The position numbers and the translations under genes are program-made. The notes below the pieces were generated by a model, which saw only the letters and a list, made by a program, of their open reading frames with translations, ran no database searches and was not told the origin of the DNA. Below, piece by piece: positions 1 through 6,850 of a stretch of DNA of 16,579 nt. Numbering within the stretch: the stretch's first letter is position 1; the number at the start of each line of letters is the position of its first letter. Origin of the DNA: Yinghuangia elevatio (GTDB lineage: Bacteria; Actinomycetota; Actinomycetes; Streptomycetales; Streptomycetaceae); assembly GCF_040649515.1 (NCBI RefSeq), contig NZ_JBEZFP010000184.1, positions 1 through 16,579 of the forward strand, read 5' to 3'.

Positions 1-61
1 GGGCAAGAACCGGTGCCCCCACCACGGGACCGGCCCACGACCGGCAGGGAGCACGAACCCC

Positions 62-259
62 ATGATCAAGATCGTCCGCGGCGAGCCGACCGCCGAGGAG
101 CTGGCCGCGATCGTCACCGTCATCGCCGCGAAGGCGTCCGGCGGCGGCACCCCCGCGCCCGCACCGGCGCCTTCCGAGTGGAACTCCCCCGCGCGCCTGG
201 TACGCACGCCGCTGCACCCCGGCCCGGGCGCGTGGCAGGCCAGCGGCTGGGCCCGCTGA
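62..259 (+). CDS. accE: Acyl-CoA carboxylase epsilon subunit (AccE/PccE)
   Basis: This 65-residue protein opens with MIKIVRGEPTAEELAAIV, the signature start of the actinobacterial acyl-CoA carboxylase epsilon subunit. It continues with a short Ala/Pro/Gly linker (about residues 26-38) and a Trp-containing tail (SEWNSPARL, then GAWQASGWAR). Family knowledge: epsilon subunits are small, bind the beta subunit (AccB/PccB) and stimulate the acetyl/propionyl-CoA carboxylase that makes malonyl-CoA and methylmalonyl-CoA in the cytoplasm. The start ATG follows an AGGGA at 46-50 with an 11-nt gap, a weak but usable ribosome-binding site. The beta-subunit gene normally sits immediately upstream and is presumably just outside the window; the first 61 bases show no recognisable end of it. 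The alpha subunit is encoded at 7496-9265. Length and position fit the family well. Confidence 0.9.
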   Translation: MIKIVRGEPTAEELAAIVTVIAAKASGGGTPAPAPAPSEWNSPARLVRTPLHPGPGAWQASGWAR

Positions 260-359
260 GGCCGAGCCGCACAGTTGCATCGCGCCCGGCGTCCGCGCCA
301 AGGGGCGTCCCGATCGCCGCGTGCGGGGTGGATGCGCCCTCGTCTGGACACCATTGGGA

Positions 360-396
360 CTCAGGTGGCCTGAGGTGTCCTGAGGGTGGGCTCAGG
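360..396. repeat. Cluster of four CTCAGG/CCTGAG hexamers, hairpin-forming
   Basis: The hexamer CTCAGG occurs at 360-365 and 391-396, and its reverse complement CCTGAG at 369-374 and 379-384. Alternative stems can form: 360-365 with 369-374 (3-nt loop) or 379-384 with 391-396 (6-nt loop). The cluster lies downstream of accE and just before the palindrome at 401-418. It may be a terminator for the accE transcript or part of a regulatory region; the sequence alone does not decide. Confidence 0.4.
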
Positions 397-400
397 TGAA

Positions 401-418
401 TTGAGTACACGTACTCAA
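401..418. promoter_or_regulatory. Perfect palindrome, putative operator upstream of the small membrane gene
   Basis: TTGAGTAC and GTACTCAA form perfect 8-bp arms around a 2-bp AC spacer. The site ends 26 bp before the ATG at 445. A near-continuous palindrome with a tiny spacer is typical of a dimeric repressor or activator site and poor as an RNA hairpin. I do not recognise the cognate regulator. Confidence 0.5.
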
Positions 419-444
419 GAGCGCGGCTGCCCCTCGGTCGGACC

Positions 445-576
445 ATGGACGGCATGCGCCGCATACGTGAGGAACCGCCGGAGGAACTGCGACGAGCAGT
501 GGACCAGCTGCGCCGCGTCGTCTTCCTGCTGCCGGTCCTGATCATCCTCGTGGTGGCCCTGCTGGCGACGTGGTGA
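445..576 (+). CDS. mmpB: Small single-pass membrane protein, MmpB-like
   Basis: A 43-residue open frame. The N-terminus is charged, with the motif REEPPEELRRA at about residues 8-18, followed by Gln/Arg-rich residues. One hydrophobic helix spans about residues 25-42 (VVFLLPVLIILVVALLAT), and the protein ends in Trp. This layout (acidic EPP-ELR stretch, then a C-terminal membrane anchor) and the position between accE and maf match what I remember of the Streptomyces small morphogenic membrane protein MmpB; the symbol rests on that memory, not on a search. The N-terminus should face the cytoplasm, by the positive-inside rule (Arg residues before the helix). No strong ribosome-binding site is seen; ATG 454 is an alternative start. 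The palindrome at 401-418 probably controls it. The gene is easy to miss because of its size. Confidence 0.6.
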   Translation: MDGMRRIREEPPEELRRAVDQLRRVVFLLPVLIILVVALLATW

Positions 577-602
577 GGACCCGGGCCATGAGAGTGGACC
601 CC

Positions 603-648
603 TGACAGTCGCCCTCTGACAACCGACTCGTGACAGCCGACTCGTGAC
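603..648. repeat. 14-bp tandem repeat, three units plus a partial
   Basis: Units begin at 603, 617 and 631, each starting TGAC; the second and third (TGACAACCGACTCG and TGACAGCCGACTCG) differ at one position, and the first is more divergent. A fourth TGAC follows at 645. The array lies in the 252-bp gap between the small membrane gene and maf, where no gene is supported. Confidence 0.55.
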
Positions 649-710
649 CGACCCGGGTGCCATCGAACCGAGGGCCGCAGACACGGGCACGAACTCGCGG
701 GTGCCGCGCC

Positions 711-755
711 TGCCTGAGCCGGGCTTGCCGGAGCCGCGCATGCCTGAGCCGGGCT
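711..755. repeat. 15-bp tandem repeat, three units
   Basis: Units at 711-725, 726-740 and 741-755. The outer two are identical (TGCCTGAGCCGGGCT) and the middle one differs at three positions. The array sits 73 bp upstream of the maf start. The period is a multiple of three, but the surrounding frame shows no ribosome-binding site or family resemblance, so I read it as non-coding. Confidence 0.6.
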
Positions 756-814
756 CTCGGGCCGAACTCTCGGAAGCCGCGGACGCGGCGTCCGTGCGCC
801 TCGGGCGGGGGCAC

Positions 815-820
815 TACCGT
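815..820 (+). promoter_or_regulatory. Putative -10 box (TACCGT) of a leaderless maf transcript
   Basis: TACCGT fits the TANNNT form of actinomycete housekeeping -10 elements and ends 8 nt before the maf ATG at 829, so transcription would begin at or next to the start codon. No clear -35 element or ribosome-binding site is visible. Confidence 0.35.
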
Positions 821-828
821 TGTGGACC

Positions 829-1437
829 ATGTCCGAGCGCACACCGACCCGCCGCCTGATCCTCGCCTCCGCCTCCCCCGCGCGCCTCAACCTGCTGCGC
901 GACGCCGGCCTCGTCCCCGAGGTACGGGTGAGCGGCGTCGACGAGGACGCCCTCACCGCCGCGACCCCCGCCGAACTCGCCCTGGTCCTCGCCGAGGCCA
1001 AGGCGCGCGTCGTCGCGGACGCGTGCGCGGACGGCGAGCTGGTGATCGGCTGCGACTCCGTCCTCGAACTCGACGGGCAGGCGCTGGGCAAGCCCGCGTC
1101 CCCCGAGGAGGCGACCGCCCGCTGGCACGCCATGCGGGGGCGGTCCGGTGTCCTGCGTACCGGGCACTGCGTGATCGACACGCTGAAGGGCCGCCAGGCC
1201 TCGGCGACCGCGTCGACCGTGGTGCGCTTCGGGACGCCGAGCGACGCCGAGGTTGCGGCGTACGTCGCGTCCGGCGAACCGCTGCACGTGGCCGGGGCGT
1301 TCACCCTCGACGGGCGGTCGGCGCCCTTCGTCGACGGCATCGACGGGGACCCGGGCAACGTCATCGGCCTCTCGCTGCCGCTGCTGCGTACGCTCCTCGC
1401 CGACCTGGACACCGCCATCACCGACCTGTGGGGCTGA
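829..1437 (+). CDS. maf: Maf-family nucleoside triphosphate pyrophosphatase
   Basis: A 202-residue protein of the Maf/Ham1-like fold, which hydrolyses nucleoside triphosphates (canonical pyrimidine or modified NTPs) to monophosphate plus pyrophosphate, keeping the cytoplasmic pool clean. Visible motifs: LASASPARL near residues 12-20 (the family's N-terminal S-x-SP-R substrate loop), IGCDSVLELDGQALGKP at about 73-89 with the conserved Asp and the catalytic Lys of GKP, and near the C-terminus GAFTLDG...FVDGIDGDPGNVIGLSLP, the Maf closing signature. Length is normal. I chose ATG 829 (MSERTPTRRLILASAS) over the in-frame TTG at 820 because homologues start near there. CDSV in place of the ADT or SDQ seen in E. 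coli paralogues means substrate preference cannot be assigned. A strong hairpin ends the gene. Confidence 0.9.
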   Translation: MSERTPTRRLILASASPARLNLLRDAGLVPEVRVSGVDEDALTAATPAELALVLAEAKARVVADACADGELVIGCDSVLELDGQALGKPASPEEATARWHAMRGRSGVLRTGHCVIDTLKGRQASATASTVVRFGTPSDAEVAAYVASGEPLHVAGAFTLDGRSAPFVDGIDGDPGNVIGLSLPLLRTLLADLDTAITDLWG

Positions 1438-1449
1438 CCGGGCCGACCG

Positions 1450-1475
1450 GCGGGTGAGGGGTATCCCTCACCCGC
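1450..1475 (+). terminator. Intrinsic terminator after maf
   Basis: An 11-bp perfect stem (GCGGGTGAGGG with CCCTCACCCGC) around a GTAT loop, followed by GTTT. It starts 13 bp after the maf stop codon. The short T run is normal for actinomycete terminators. Confidence 0.75.
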
Positions 1476-1600
1476 GTTTCCGGGCTATCCGGATCACGTG
1501 GGGACGGCCGCGCAGGCGACGGAAGACCAGTTGGCCCTGGTAGCGTCCTTCGCCCGGCTCAACGCCATCCGACGACCTCGACCCTCGGGACGGAACCCCC

Positions 1601-2764
1601 ATGTCCGCACCCGGCCGGACACGGCCGCAGCAGACGGAAGCCACCACGCCGGCACCACCGCGACACCGAGAACGCCGAGAACAGCGCGAACAGTACGTAC
1701 CGCACGAACACCAGGAACACCGCGCGGTTCCGCCGCGCCCGCCGCTGAGCGCGCCCGCGCCGCTGCTCGACACGACACTGGACCAACTGCGTACGCTCGT
1801 CGCCGTGCACGCGACCGGCACCGCACTCGCGGCGGCCCGCCTGCTCGACCGCGAGCAGTCCAGCGTGCAGAAGCAACTCGACACCCTCAACCGGAACTTC
1901 CGCGCGATGTGCGGTGAGCCGCTGGTGGTCAAGCAAGGCCGGGGGCGCGACGTCCTGTTCACCGGAACCGGTGAGGCGCTGGTCGACATGGCGCACACGA
2001 CTTTGGGCGACTGGGCGGAGCGCATACGCGACTGCCGCAACCGCGTCGACGGGACGCTGACCGTCGGCACGACGCGCTACACGCTGGGCCTGATGGCCGA
2101 CGCGTGCGCCGACATCGCGGACGAACTCCAGCAGCGCGGCGTGGAGTTGAAGGTCGAGCATGTGCGCACCCGCAACTTCCTGGAGCGACTGCGGGCCAAG
2201 GAGATCGACCTGGTGTGCGGCAGTGTCGTCGCGCGCGTCGGTGCGGAGGCCGCGCCCGAGGACTGCGAGGTCATGGAACTGGCCCGGGACGACCTCCACT
2301 TGCTGACCAACCTGCCGGCCGACCGGGTGCCCGAGGGGCCCGTACCGGTCGACGCGCTGCCGTCGCTGCCGCTCGCGGTCCCGAGCAGCGGTCTGATCGC
2401 CGACTTCCTGCGGACCTGGTTCGGCCCGGGGTACCGGGACCGCCTCACCATCGCGGCGGAGATCGACGCCGTGCCGTTCGGCCTCGAACTGCTCAGCTCA
2501 CGACTGCCGCTGCACGGCTGCATGCTGGTCACCGAGGGCATCGGCCGGGCGGTGCGCGAGGGCCGGATCCCGGGCGGCGACGGGCTGCGCGCCCTGCCGG
2601 TCGTGGACGACCGGGCCGGCCCGGGAGGCGCAACCGAACACGTGGTGGGGATATTCGTCCGAAAAGGCGAGCGGGCCCGGCTCGCGACCGATCATCCGCT
2701 CAATCTGCTGTGGCAGGCAATTGCCCGCCGAATTCACACGGACCGGTTTCCGGCGCACGAGTGA
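1601..2764 (+). CDS. LysR-type transcriptional regulator (divergent)
   Basis: A 387-residue protein. Residues 1-57 are a low-complexity extension rich in Arg, Pro, His and Glu. Residues 60-125 form a LysR-type winged helix: DQLRTLVAVHATGTALAAAR, then REQSSVQKQLDTLNRNF and the wing GRGRDVLFTGTGEAL. From about residue 151 (GTLTVGTTRYTLGLMADAC) the protein follows the LysR effector-binding domain, including a middle 'EIDLVCGS' and a distal LPLAVPSSG. Such proteins are cytoplasmic DNA-binding regulators that respond to a small molecule; the ligand and targets here cannot be read. No start codon lies between ATG 1601 and the HTH, so the extension is probably real; a GGGACGGA at 1588-1595 may serve as ribosome-binding site. 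The last 40 codons use more A/T-ending codons than the rest. The gene converges on the membrane gene at 2816. Confidence 0.75.
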   Translation: MSAPGRTRPQQTEATTPAPPRHRERREQREQYVPHEHQEHRAVPPRPPLSAPAPLLDTTLDQLRTLVAVHATGTALAAARLLDREQSSVQKQLDTLNRNFRAMCGEPLVVKQGRGRDVLFTGTGEALVDMAHTTLGDWAERIRDCRNRVDGTLTVGTTRYTLGLMADACADIADELQQRGVELKVEHVRTRNFLERLRAKEIDLVCGSVVARVGAEAAPEDCEVMELARDDLHLLTNLPADRVPEGPVPVDALPSLPLAVPSSGLIADFLRTWFGPGYRDRLTIAAEIDAVPFGLELLSSRLPLHGCMLVTEGIGRAVREGRIPGGDGLRALPVVDDRAGPGGATEHVVGIFVRKGERARLATDHPLNLLWQAIARRIHTDRFPAHE

Positions 2765-2768
2765 CGCG

Positions 2769-2790
2769 CACCGGAAAGATTATCCGGGTG
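2769..2790. terminator. Weak hairpin between convergent genes
   Basis: CACCGGA and TCCGGGTG can pair with a single bulged base around a 7-nt AT-rich loop, in the 51-bp gap between the stop codons of the LysR gene (+) and the 4-helix membrane gene (-). It could end either transcript, but the stem is short and imperfect. Confidence 0.3.
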
Positions 2791-2815
2791 AATGCGACGG
2801 GCAATACGCGTGCGA

Positions 2816-3322
2816 TCAGGCGCTGCGGCCCTTGAGGAACGCCATGACGCCCGCGACGACCGCGACCAGCGCGCCGACCAGGACGACGTAGACGCCGAAC
2901 GACGTGGAGATGTCGAACATCTCCAGCCCCTCGGATATCTCCGCCGACGAGGCGCCCTCCCCTTCGAGCTTCTGCGTCGGCAGGCGCTCGGCGTCGGCCA
3001 CGTTCAGGATCCCGAAGACCAGCGCGACCAGCGCGGGAACCGCGGCGGCCGCGCTGACCACGGCCTTGCGGGCGACCACACCGCCGACGAAGAGGGCGGC
3101 GGCGAGCAGCGCCGCGACGATGACGAACGTGCCGTCGTCGCCCTCGGTCCCCTTGAGCGTCTCGCTCTCGCCCCCGATGCTCAGCTCCACCCAGGCGAGG
3201 GCCGAACCGATTGCCGCGAGGACCCCGCCCGCGATACCGACGTACGAAACCGCGGCGTGCGCCCGGCCGATCTGCGGCCCAGCATCCTGGGCATGTTGTG
3301 TGCCATAAACCGGTGTTGTCAT
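2816..3322 (-). CDS. Four-helix integral membrane protein of unknown function
   Basis: A 168-residue protein starting MTTPVYGTQHAQDAG. It has four predicted membrane helices at about residues 26-46, 65-84, 88-108 and 142-163, with a polar loop (ESETLKGTEGDDGTF) between helices 1 and 2, an acidic loop (about 117-138) between 3 and 4, and a short basic tail (KGRSA). The pattern of four helices with a Gly/Asp-rich first loop is common in uncharacterised actinomycete membrane proteins; I cannot name the family. An in-frame ATG lies 12 codons upstream, but I prefer 3322: a TAGAAT box sits 8 nt before it, suggesting a leaderless transcript, and the MTTP start is typical. It lies downstream of the large membrane gene on the same strand (141-bp gap), but the promoter-like box suggests separate expression. 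Confidence 0.75.
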   Translation of the reverse strand: MTTPVYGTQHAQDAGPQIGRAHAAVSYVGIAGGVLAAIGSALAWVELSIGGESETLKGTEGDDGTFVIVAALLAAALFVGGVVARKAVVSAAAAVPALVALVFGILNVADAERLPTQKLEGEGASSAEISEGLEMFDISTSFGVYVVLVGALVAVVAGVMAFLKGRSA

Positions 3323-3330
3323 GGGCAGCG

Positions 3331-3336
3331 ATTCTA
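3331..3336 (-). promoter_or_regulatory. Putative -10 box (TAGAAT) of a leaderless transcript
   Basis: On the minus strand TAGAAT ends 8 nt before the ATG at 3322. A weak -35-like TTATGG lies 18 nt further upstream. There is no purine-rich ribosome-binding site before this ATG, which fits leaderless translation. Confidence 0.4.
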
Positions 3337-3377
3337 GGAGCAGAAAAGCCTTCCCCATAACCCCGGGGAATTAACTT

Positions 3378-3393
3378 GTCCGAAGGATTTTTC
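3378..3393 (-). terminator. Short hairpin downstream of the large membrane gene
   Basis: On the minus strand CCGAA and TTCGG pair around a 6-nt loop, followed by ACAAGTTAATT. It lies about 70 bp after the stop codon of the large membrane gene and before the next gene on that strand. The stem is only 5 bp, so termination is uncertain. Confidence 0.3.
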
Positions 3394-3463
3394 GGCTGTC
3401 CCGGAGATTATTTCGGGGGCCGGTGGAAAGCACCTCGGCCAAGGCGCTCCGGCGGGCCGTGCC

Positions 3464-5248
3464 TCAGTCCTGGGTGCCCGACAGGTCGCCGCGGCGCGGG
3501 CCGGGGCCCATGCTCCCGCCGAAGCCATCCGGCGGCGGCGCCTGCCCCGGCTGGTCGGGGATCGCGAAGCCCGTGTTCGGGGCCGGGGTTTGGCCGTAGC
3601 CGGGGCCGGAGTGCTCGTACGCCCCCGGTCCCGGGTTGCCCGGCAGCAGCCCCTGGTCGCCGGGGCCGTACGGGCCCGGGCCGTAGGGGTCGGGCGCCGT
3701 CGGGTACAACTCCTCGGCCCCCGCGTGCGCGGGCACCGGCGCGGGGCCGTACGGATACGCCCCCACCCCGCTCGGGTCCGGACCGCCGGCCCCCGGCGCC
3801 GGACGCCGCAGCGCCGCCCAGATGCTCAGCGGCACCGCCAGCCCGGCCAGGATCAGCAGCGGCACCGGGACGCCGCCGGGCCGCTCGGTGAGCACCTCGA
3901 CCCACTCGTACTCGGTCCCCGCGGTCTGCAGGTCCGGCCAGACCGGCCCGCACGCCGCGGTCAGCCCCAGCGCGGCCAGCGCGGGTTCGGGGCGCAGTCC
4001 GCCGATCACCACGCCGAGGGCGAACGCCCCGGCGCAGCGCACCAGCAGGACGTGCGTCTCGCCGGTGTCCGCCCCGGCGAACTCGGCGGCGACAAGCACG
4101 ACCGCCGCCAGGCCGATCGCGTACGCCCCGGTCACCCGGGCCGCCACCGCGCCCGCGACGCCGGCGGCGACCAGGCCGACGATCCACGGCACCGACTCGC
4201 CCGCGCCGTCGAAGCCGAGGCCCGGGTTGAACGCCGTGCGGTCGAAGCCGAACAGCGCGGCCGGCAGCGCCGCGATGCCGACCGCCATCGCCAGCAGCGA
4301 CCCGGCGACCGAGCGGACGCCGTCGACCCGGTACGTCAGCCCGGCCGCGACCAGGCAGCCGCCCAGCGCCGCCACCGGCCACAGCGCGACCGCCTTGGGG
4401 ATGTCGTCGCCGTCCACCAGGGTCCAGACCGCGACGGCGACGCCGACCAGGCCCAGCAGCACGACGCCGAGGAAGGCGCCGCGCGAGGCGCGCGGCCAGC
4501 CCTGCCCGGGGCGTACCAGCACCATGCCGGTCGGCAGGAGCAGCAGCACCAGCACGAAGCCGACCAGCGGCAGGGCGGTCTGCCAGACCGCGTCGGCCTT
4601 CCACAGCGGGTCGAGCAGGTCCTCGCCGACGACGGTGAACAGGATCGGCAGCGCGGCCGCCAGCGTCGCGGCGAAGGCCGCGTTGAGGGCGACCCGGTGG
4701 CGCGGCGGCGCGAGGTGGATCCACAGCACCACGCCGACCAGGATCTGCACCGCGAAGCCGAAGCGCAGCAGGTAGACGACGCCGAGCCAGCGCGGCGGCT
4801 GCCCTTCGCCTGCCGCCACCAGGTCGAGCAGCGAGGTCAGCGCGGCGCCGCTCAGACCGACCAGGAGGACGCCCGCGACCGCGCCGCGGCGGTGCACGTA
4901 CGCGGTGTCCGTAAGCCCCACCCCGCCGATCACCAGCGGGATCGACCACGGCAGCAGGACCGCGGTGAGGTCCCAGATGTCCCACCCGGTCGGGATGCCG
5001 CCCGGGGCGACGGGCACGGCGGAGCCGTAGCCCTCCGCGTCCGGTGTCACGGCCGTCTGCGGGCCGCCGACCGAGGCGCCGGTCCGCAGCAGTATCAGCG
5101 CCGAGCTGACGGCTATGACCACGAGCAGGGCGCCCGGTATCCACTCCGCCGCCCTGGCCCCCCAGGGCTCCGGCTTGCGAGCGCTGCGCTCGGCCACCGT
5201 CGCACCGGTTTCGTACGTTCTGCGCAGCAATCCGCCGCCCACGGCCAT
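3464..5248 (-). CDS. Large polytopic membrane protein with disordered Pro/Gly/Tyr-rich tail
   Basis: A 594-residue protein. About 14 hydrophobic helices lie between residues 37 and 480 (roughly 37-54, 94-112, 122-145, 153-179, 187-207, 224-245, 258-278, 286-305, 312-334, 353-371, 375-391, 398-417, 421-437, 461-480). The loop between helices 1 and 2 (about 56-92) is extended, and Asp/Glu lie within or beside several helices. Residues 481-594 form a low-complexity tail rich in Pro, Gly and Tyr with repeated YGPGPYGPG-like blocks. I recognise no transporter or enzyme signature. The start at 5248 (MAVGGGLLRRTYETG) is supported by GGGAG seven to eight nt upstream; the open frame continues further upstream but lacks such a site. 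It is transcribed divergently from the YVTN lipoprotein across 281 bp, which may indicate shared control. Confidence 0.75.
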   Translation of the reverse strand: MAVGGGLLRRTYETGATVAERSARKPEPWGARAAEWIPGALLVVIAVSSALILLRTGASVGGPQTAVTPDAEGYGSAVPVAPGGIPTGWDIWDLTAVLLPWSIPLVIGGVGLTDTAYVHRRGAVAGVLLVGLSGAALTSLLDLVAAGEGQPPRWLGVVYLLRFGFAVQILVGVVLWIHLAPPRHRVALNAAFAATLAAALPILFTVVGEDLLDPLWKADAVWQTALPLVGFVLVLLLLPTGMVLVRPGQGWPRASRGAFLGVVLLGLVGVAVAVWTLVDGDDIPKAVALWPVAALGGCLVAAGLTYRVDGVRSVAGSLLAMAVGIAALPAALFGFDRTAFNPGLGFDGAGESVPWIVGLVAAGVAGAVAARVTGAYAIGLAAVVLVAAEFAGADTGETHVLLVRCAGAFALGVVIGGLRPEPALAALGLTAACGPVWPDLQTAGTEYEWVEVLTERPGGVPVPLLILAGLAVPLSIWAALRRPAPGAGGPDPSGVGAYPYGPAPVPAHAGAEELYPTAPDPYGPGPYGPGDQGLLPGNPGPGAYEHSGPGYGQTPAPNTGFAIPDQPGQAPPPDGFGGSMGPGPRRGDLSGTQD

Positions 5249-5517
5249 CGCCGCTCTCCCAACCCCTGGTGGAAAGTACCTGAAAGCCCGCACGGGTGCG
5301 GCAGTTGATGTCTCGGATGATAGGGACGCGGGGGGCGGCGCGGACCCTTCGACGACAAGTTCGCTGCCGAAGCGGGACGTGGCGGCGACAAACCAAGTTG
5401 TCGGCGGGTACGCGCGGTCCGGCGAGGTCGCCGGAACGGCCCAACTGCCGCCCGCCATCCGGCGCGAGGGCAACCTCTTTCGAGTGACGCCAACGAGGCT
5501 TTTTGCGTCTTCCGACC

Positions 5518-5523
5518 TAGGCT
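5518..5523 (+). promoter_or_regulatory. Putative -10 box (TAGGCT) of a leaderless YVTN transcript
   Basis: TAGGCT is followed by six nt (GACCCG) and then the GTG start at 5530, the spacing expected if transcription starts on the G of the start codon. No ribosome-binding site precedes the GTG. No convincing -35 is seen. Confidence 0.45.
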
Positions 5524-5529
5524 GACCCG

Positions 5530-6783
5530 GTGTCTCGTACCCATATGTCGCGCATGGCCGTTGCCATGACCACCGCAGGTACGCTCGTTTGCACGCTGGG
5601 CGGCCTCTTGACCATCACAGCGTGCTCGAACGAGGAGCCAGGCCGGCCGTCGGCCCGCTCGGCCACCTCGGCCGCGCCCGCCCCCGAGGAGAAGGACACC
5701 ACCGTCCAGCCGGCGCTGCCGCACGGGGTGAACGCGAACGCGCTGCCCGGCATGCCGCCGGTACTCGACCCCAACGACCTGTACGCGGCCGACCGGCCGA
5801 ACCAACTGGTCGACGCGGTGAAGAACTTCCCGTCCCGGGTGTACGTGCCGAACACCGAGTCGGACACCGTCTCGGTCATCGACCCCGCGACGTACCAGGT
5901 CGTCGAGACCATCAAGGTCGGCGACCAGCCGCAACACGTCGTGCCCTCGTGGGACCTCAAGACGCTGTGGGTCAACAACGACCTGGGCAACACGCTGACG
6001 CCGCTCGACCCGGCCACCGGGAAGACCGGGCCCACGGTCGACGTGCACGACCCGTACAACCTGTACTTCACGCCGGACGGCAAGTACTCGGTGGTCATGG
6101 CCTCCGCCGACCACGAGCTGGTGTTCCGGGACGCCCAGACCATGAAGGCGGTCAAGCACCTGCCGGTCGGCTGCGACGGCGTCAACCACGCCGACTTCTC
6201 GCCGGACGGCCGCTACTTCATCGTCTCCTGCGAGTTCGACGGCACGCTGCTCAAGGTCGACACCGAGAAGATGGAGATCATCGGCCGCCAGAAGCTGCCC
6301 CGGCACCACACGATGCCGCAGGACGTGAAGATCTCCCCGGACGGCCGCACCTGGTACATCGCCGACATGATGAGCCACGGCGTCTGGGTGCTGGACGGCG
6401 ACGCGTTCACGACGCCCAAACTGGTGAAGACCGGCAGCGGCGCGCACGGCCTCTACATCAGCCGCGACTCCAAGTACATGTACATCTCGAACCGCGGCGA
6501 GGGCTCGGTCACCCTGTGGGAGTTCACCCCGGGGGCCGAGAACGGCGGCCGGATCAACACCAAGTGGCACATCCCCGGCGGCGGCTCACCCGACATGGGC
6601 GGCGTCTCGGCGGACGGCAAGGTCCTGTGGCTTTCCGGCCGGTACGACTCCGAGGTGTACGCGATCGACACCGCCGACGGCCATCTGCTCGCCCGTATCA
6701 AGGTCGGCCGCGGCCCCCACGGCCTGGCCGTCTACCCGCAGCCCGGCCGGTACTCGCTCGGCCACACCGGCATCTTCCGCTGA
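5530..6783 (+). CDS. YVTN/YncE-type beta-propeller lipoprotein
   Basis: A 417-residue protein. Residues 1-31 form a signal peptide with a basic N-region and hydrophobic core, ending in the lipobox ITAC with Cys32 as the likely lipidated residue, so the mature protein is probably tethered to the outer face of the membrane. A short Ser/Ala/Pro linker follows. From about residue 95 it consists of beta-propeller repeats: RVYVPNTESDTVSVIDPAT (the YVTN-type blade), then NLYFTPDGKYSVV, HADFSPDGRYFIV, VKISPDGRTWYIADM, LYISRDSKYMYISNRGEGSV and a closing VGRGPHGLAVYPQPGRYSLG. About seven blades are plausible. Such propellers usually mediate binding or electron-transfer accessory roles; no catalytic assignment is possible. 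It starts with GTG and appears leaderless; ATG 5545 and ATG 5554 are alternatives. The divergent neighbour is a large membrane protein, a possible partner. Confidence 0.8.
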   Translation: MSRTHMSRMAVAMTTAGTLVCTLGGLLTITACSNEEPGRPSARSATSAAPAPEEKDTTVQPALPHGVNANALPGMPPVLDPNDLYAADRPNQLVDAVKNFPSRVYVPNTESDTVSVIDPATYQVVETIKVGDQPQHVVPSWDLKTLWVNNDLGNTLTPLDPATGKTGPTVDVHDPYNLYFTPDGKYSVVMASADHELVFRDAQTMKAVKHLPVGCDGVNHADFSPDGRYFIVSCEFDGTLLKVDTEKMEIIGRQKLPRHHTMPQDVKISPDGRTWYIADMMSHGVWVLDGDAFTTPKLVKTGSGAHGLYISRDSKYMYISNRGEGSVTLWEFTPGAENGGRINTKWHIPGGGSPDMGGVSADGKVLWLSGRYDSEVYAIDTADGHLLARIKVGRGPHGLAVYPQPGRYSLGHTGIFR

Positions 6784-6850
6784 TCCTGCCGACCCTGCCG
6801 ACCTCTCTCACCCGCGGCCCCACCGACCGCCCGCACACCCGGCTCGCGCC

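Noticed and set aside
1..61. End of the carboxylase beta-subunit gene
   Set aside because: Expected upstream by synteny, but no frame in these bases shows the family's C-terminus or a fitting stop codon.
644..859. Small open frame through the 15-bp repeats (Pro-Glu-Pro repeats)
   Set aside because: No ribosome-binding site, overlaps the maf start, and the repeats explain the peptide pattern.
120..1421. Long minus-strand open frame (433 codons) across accE and maf
   Set aside because: Antisense shadow of high-GC genes; Arg/Ser/Pro-rich composition, no family motif, and it covers two real genes and the repeats.
657..1457. Open frame of 266 codons overlapping maf in another frame
   Set aside because: Arg-rich composition typical of a wrong frame in GC-rich DNA; the Maf frame has clear motifs.
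1498..1917. 139-codon frame overlapping the LysR N-terminus
   Set aside because: Thr/Arg/Pro-rich with no recognisable fold, and it runs through the HTH-coding region in another frame.
3590..5308. 572-codon plus-strand frame opposite the large membrane gene
   Set aside because: Gln/Arg/Asp-rich antisense shadow; the minus frame has membrane helices and a ribosome-binding site.
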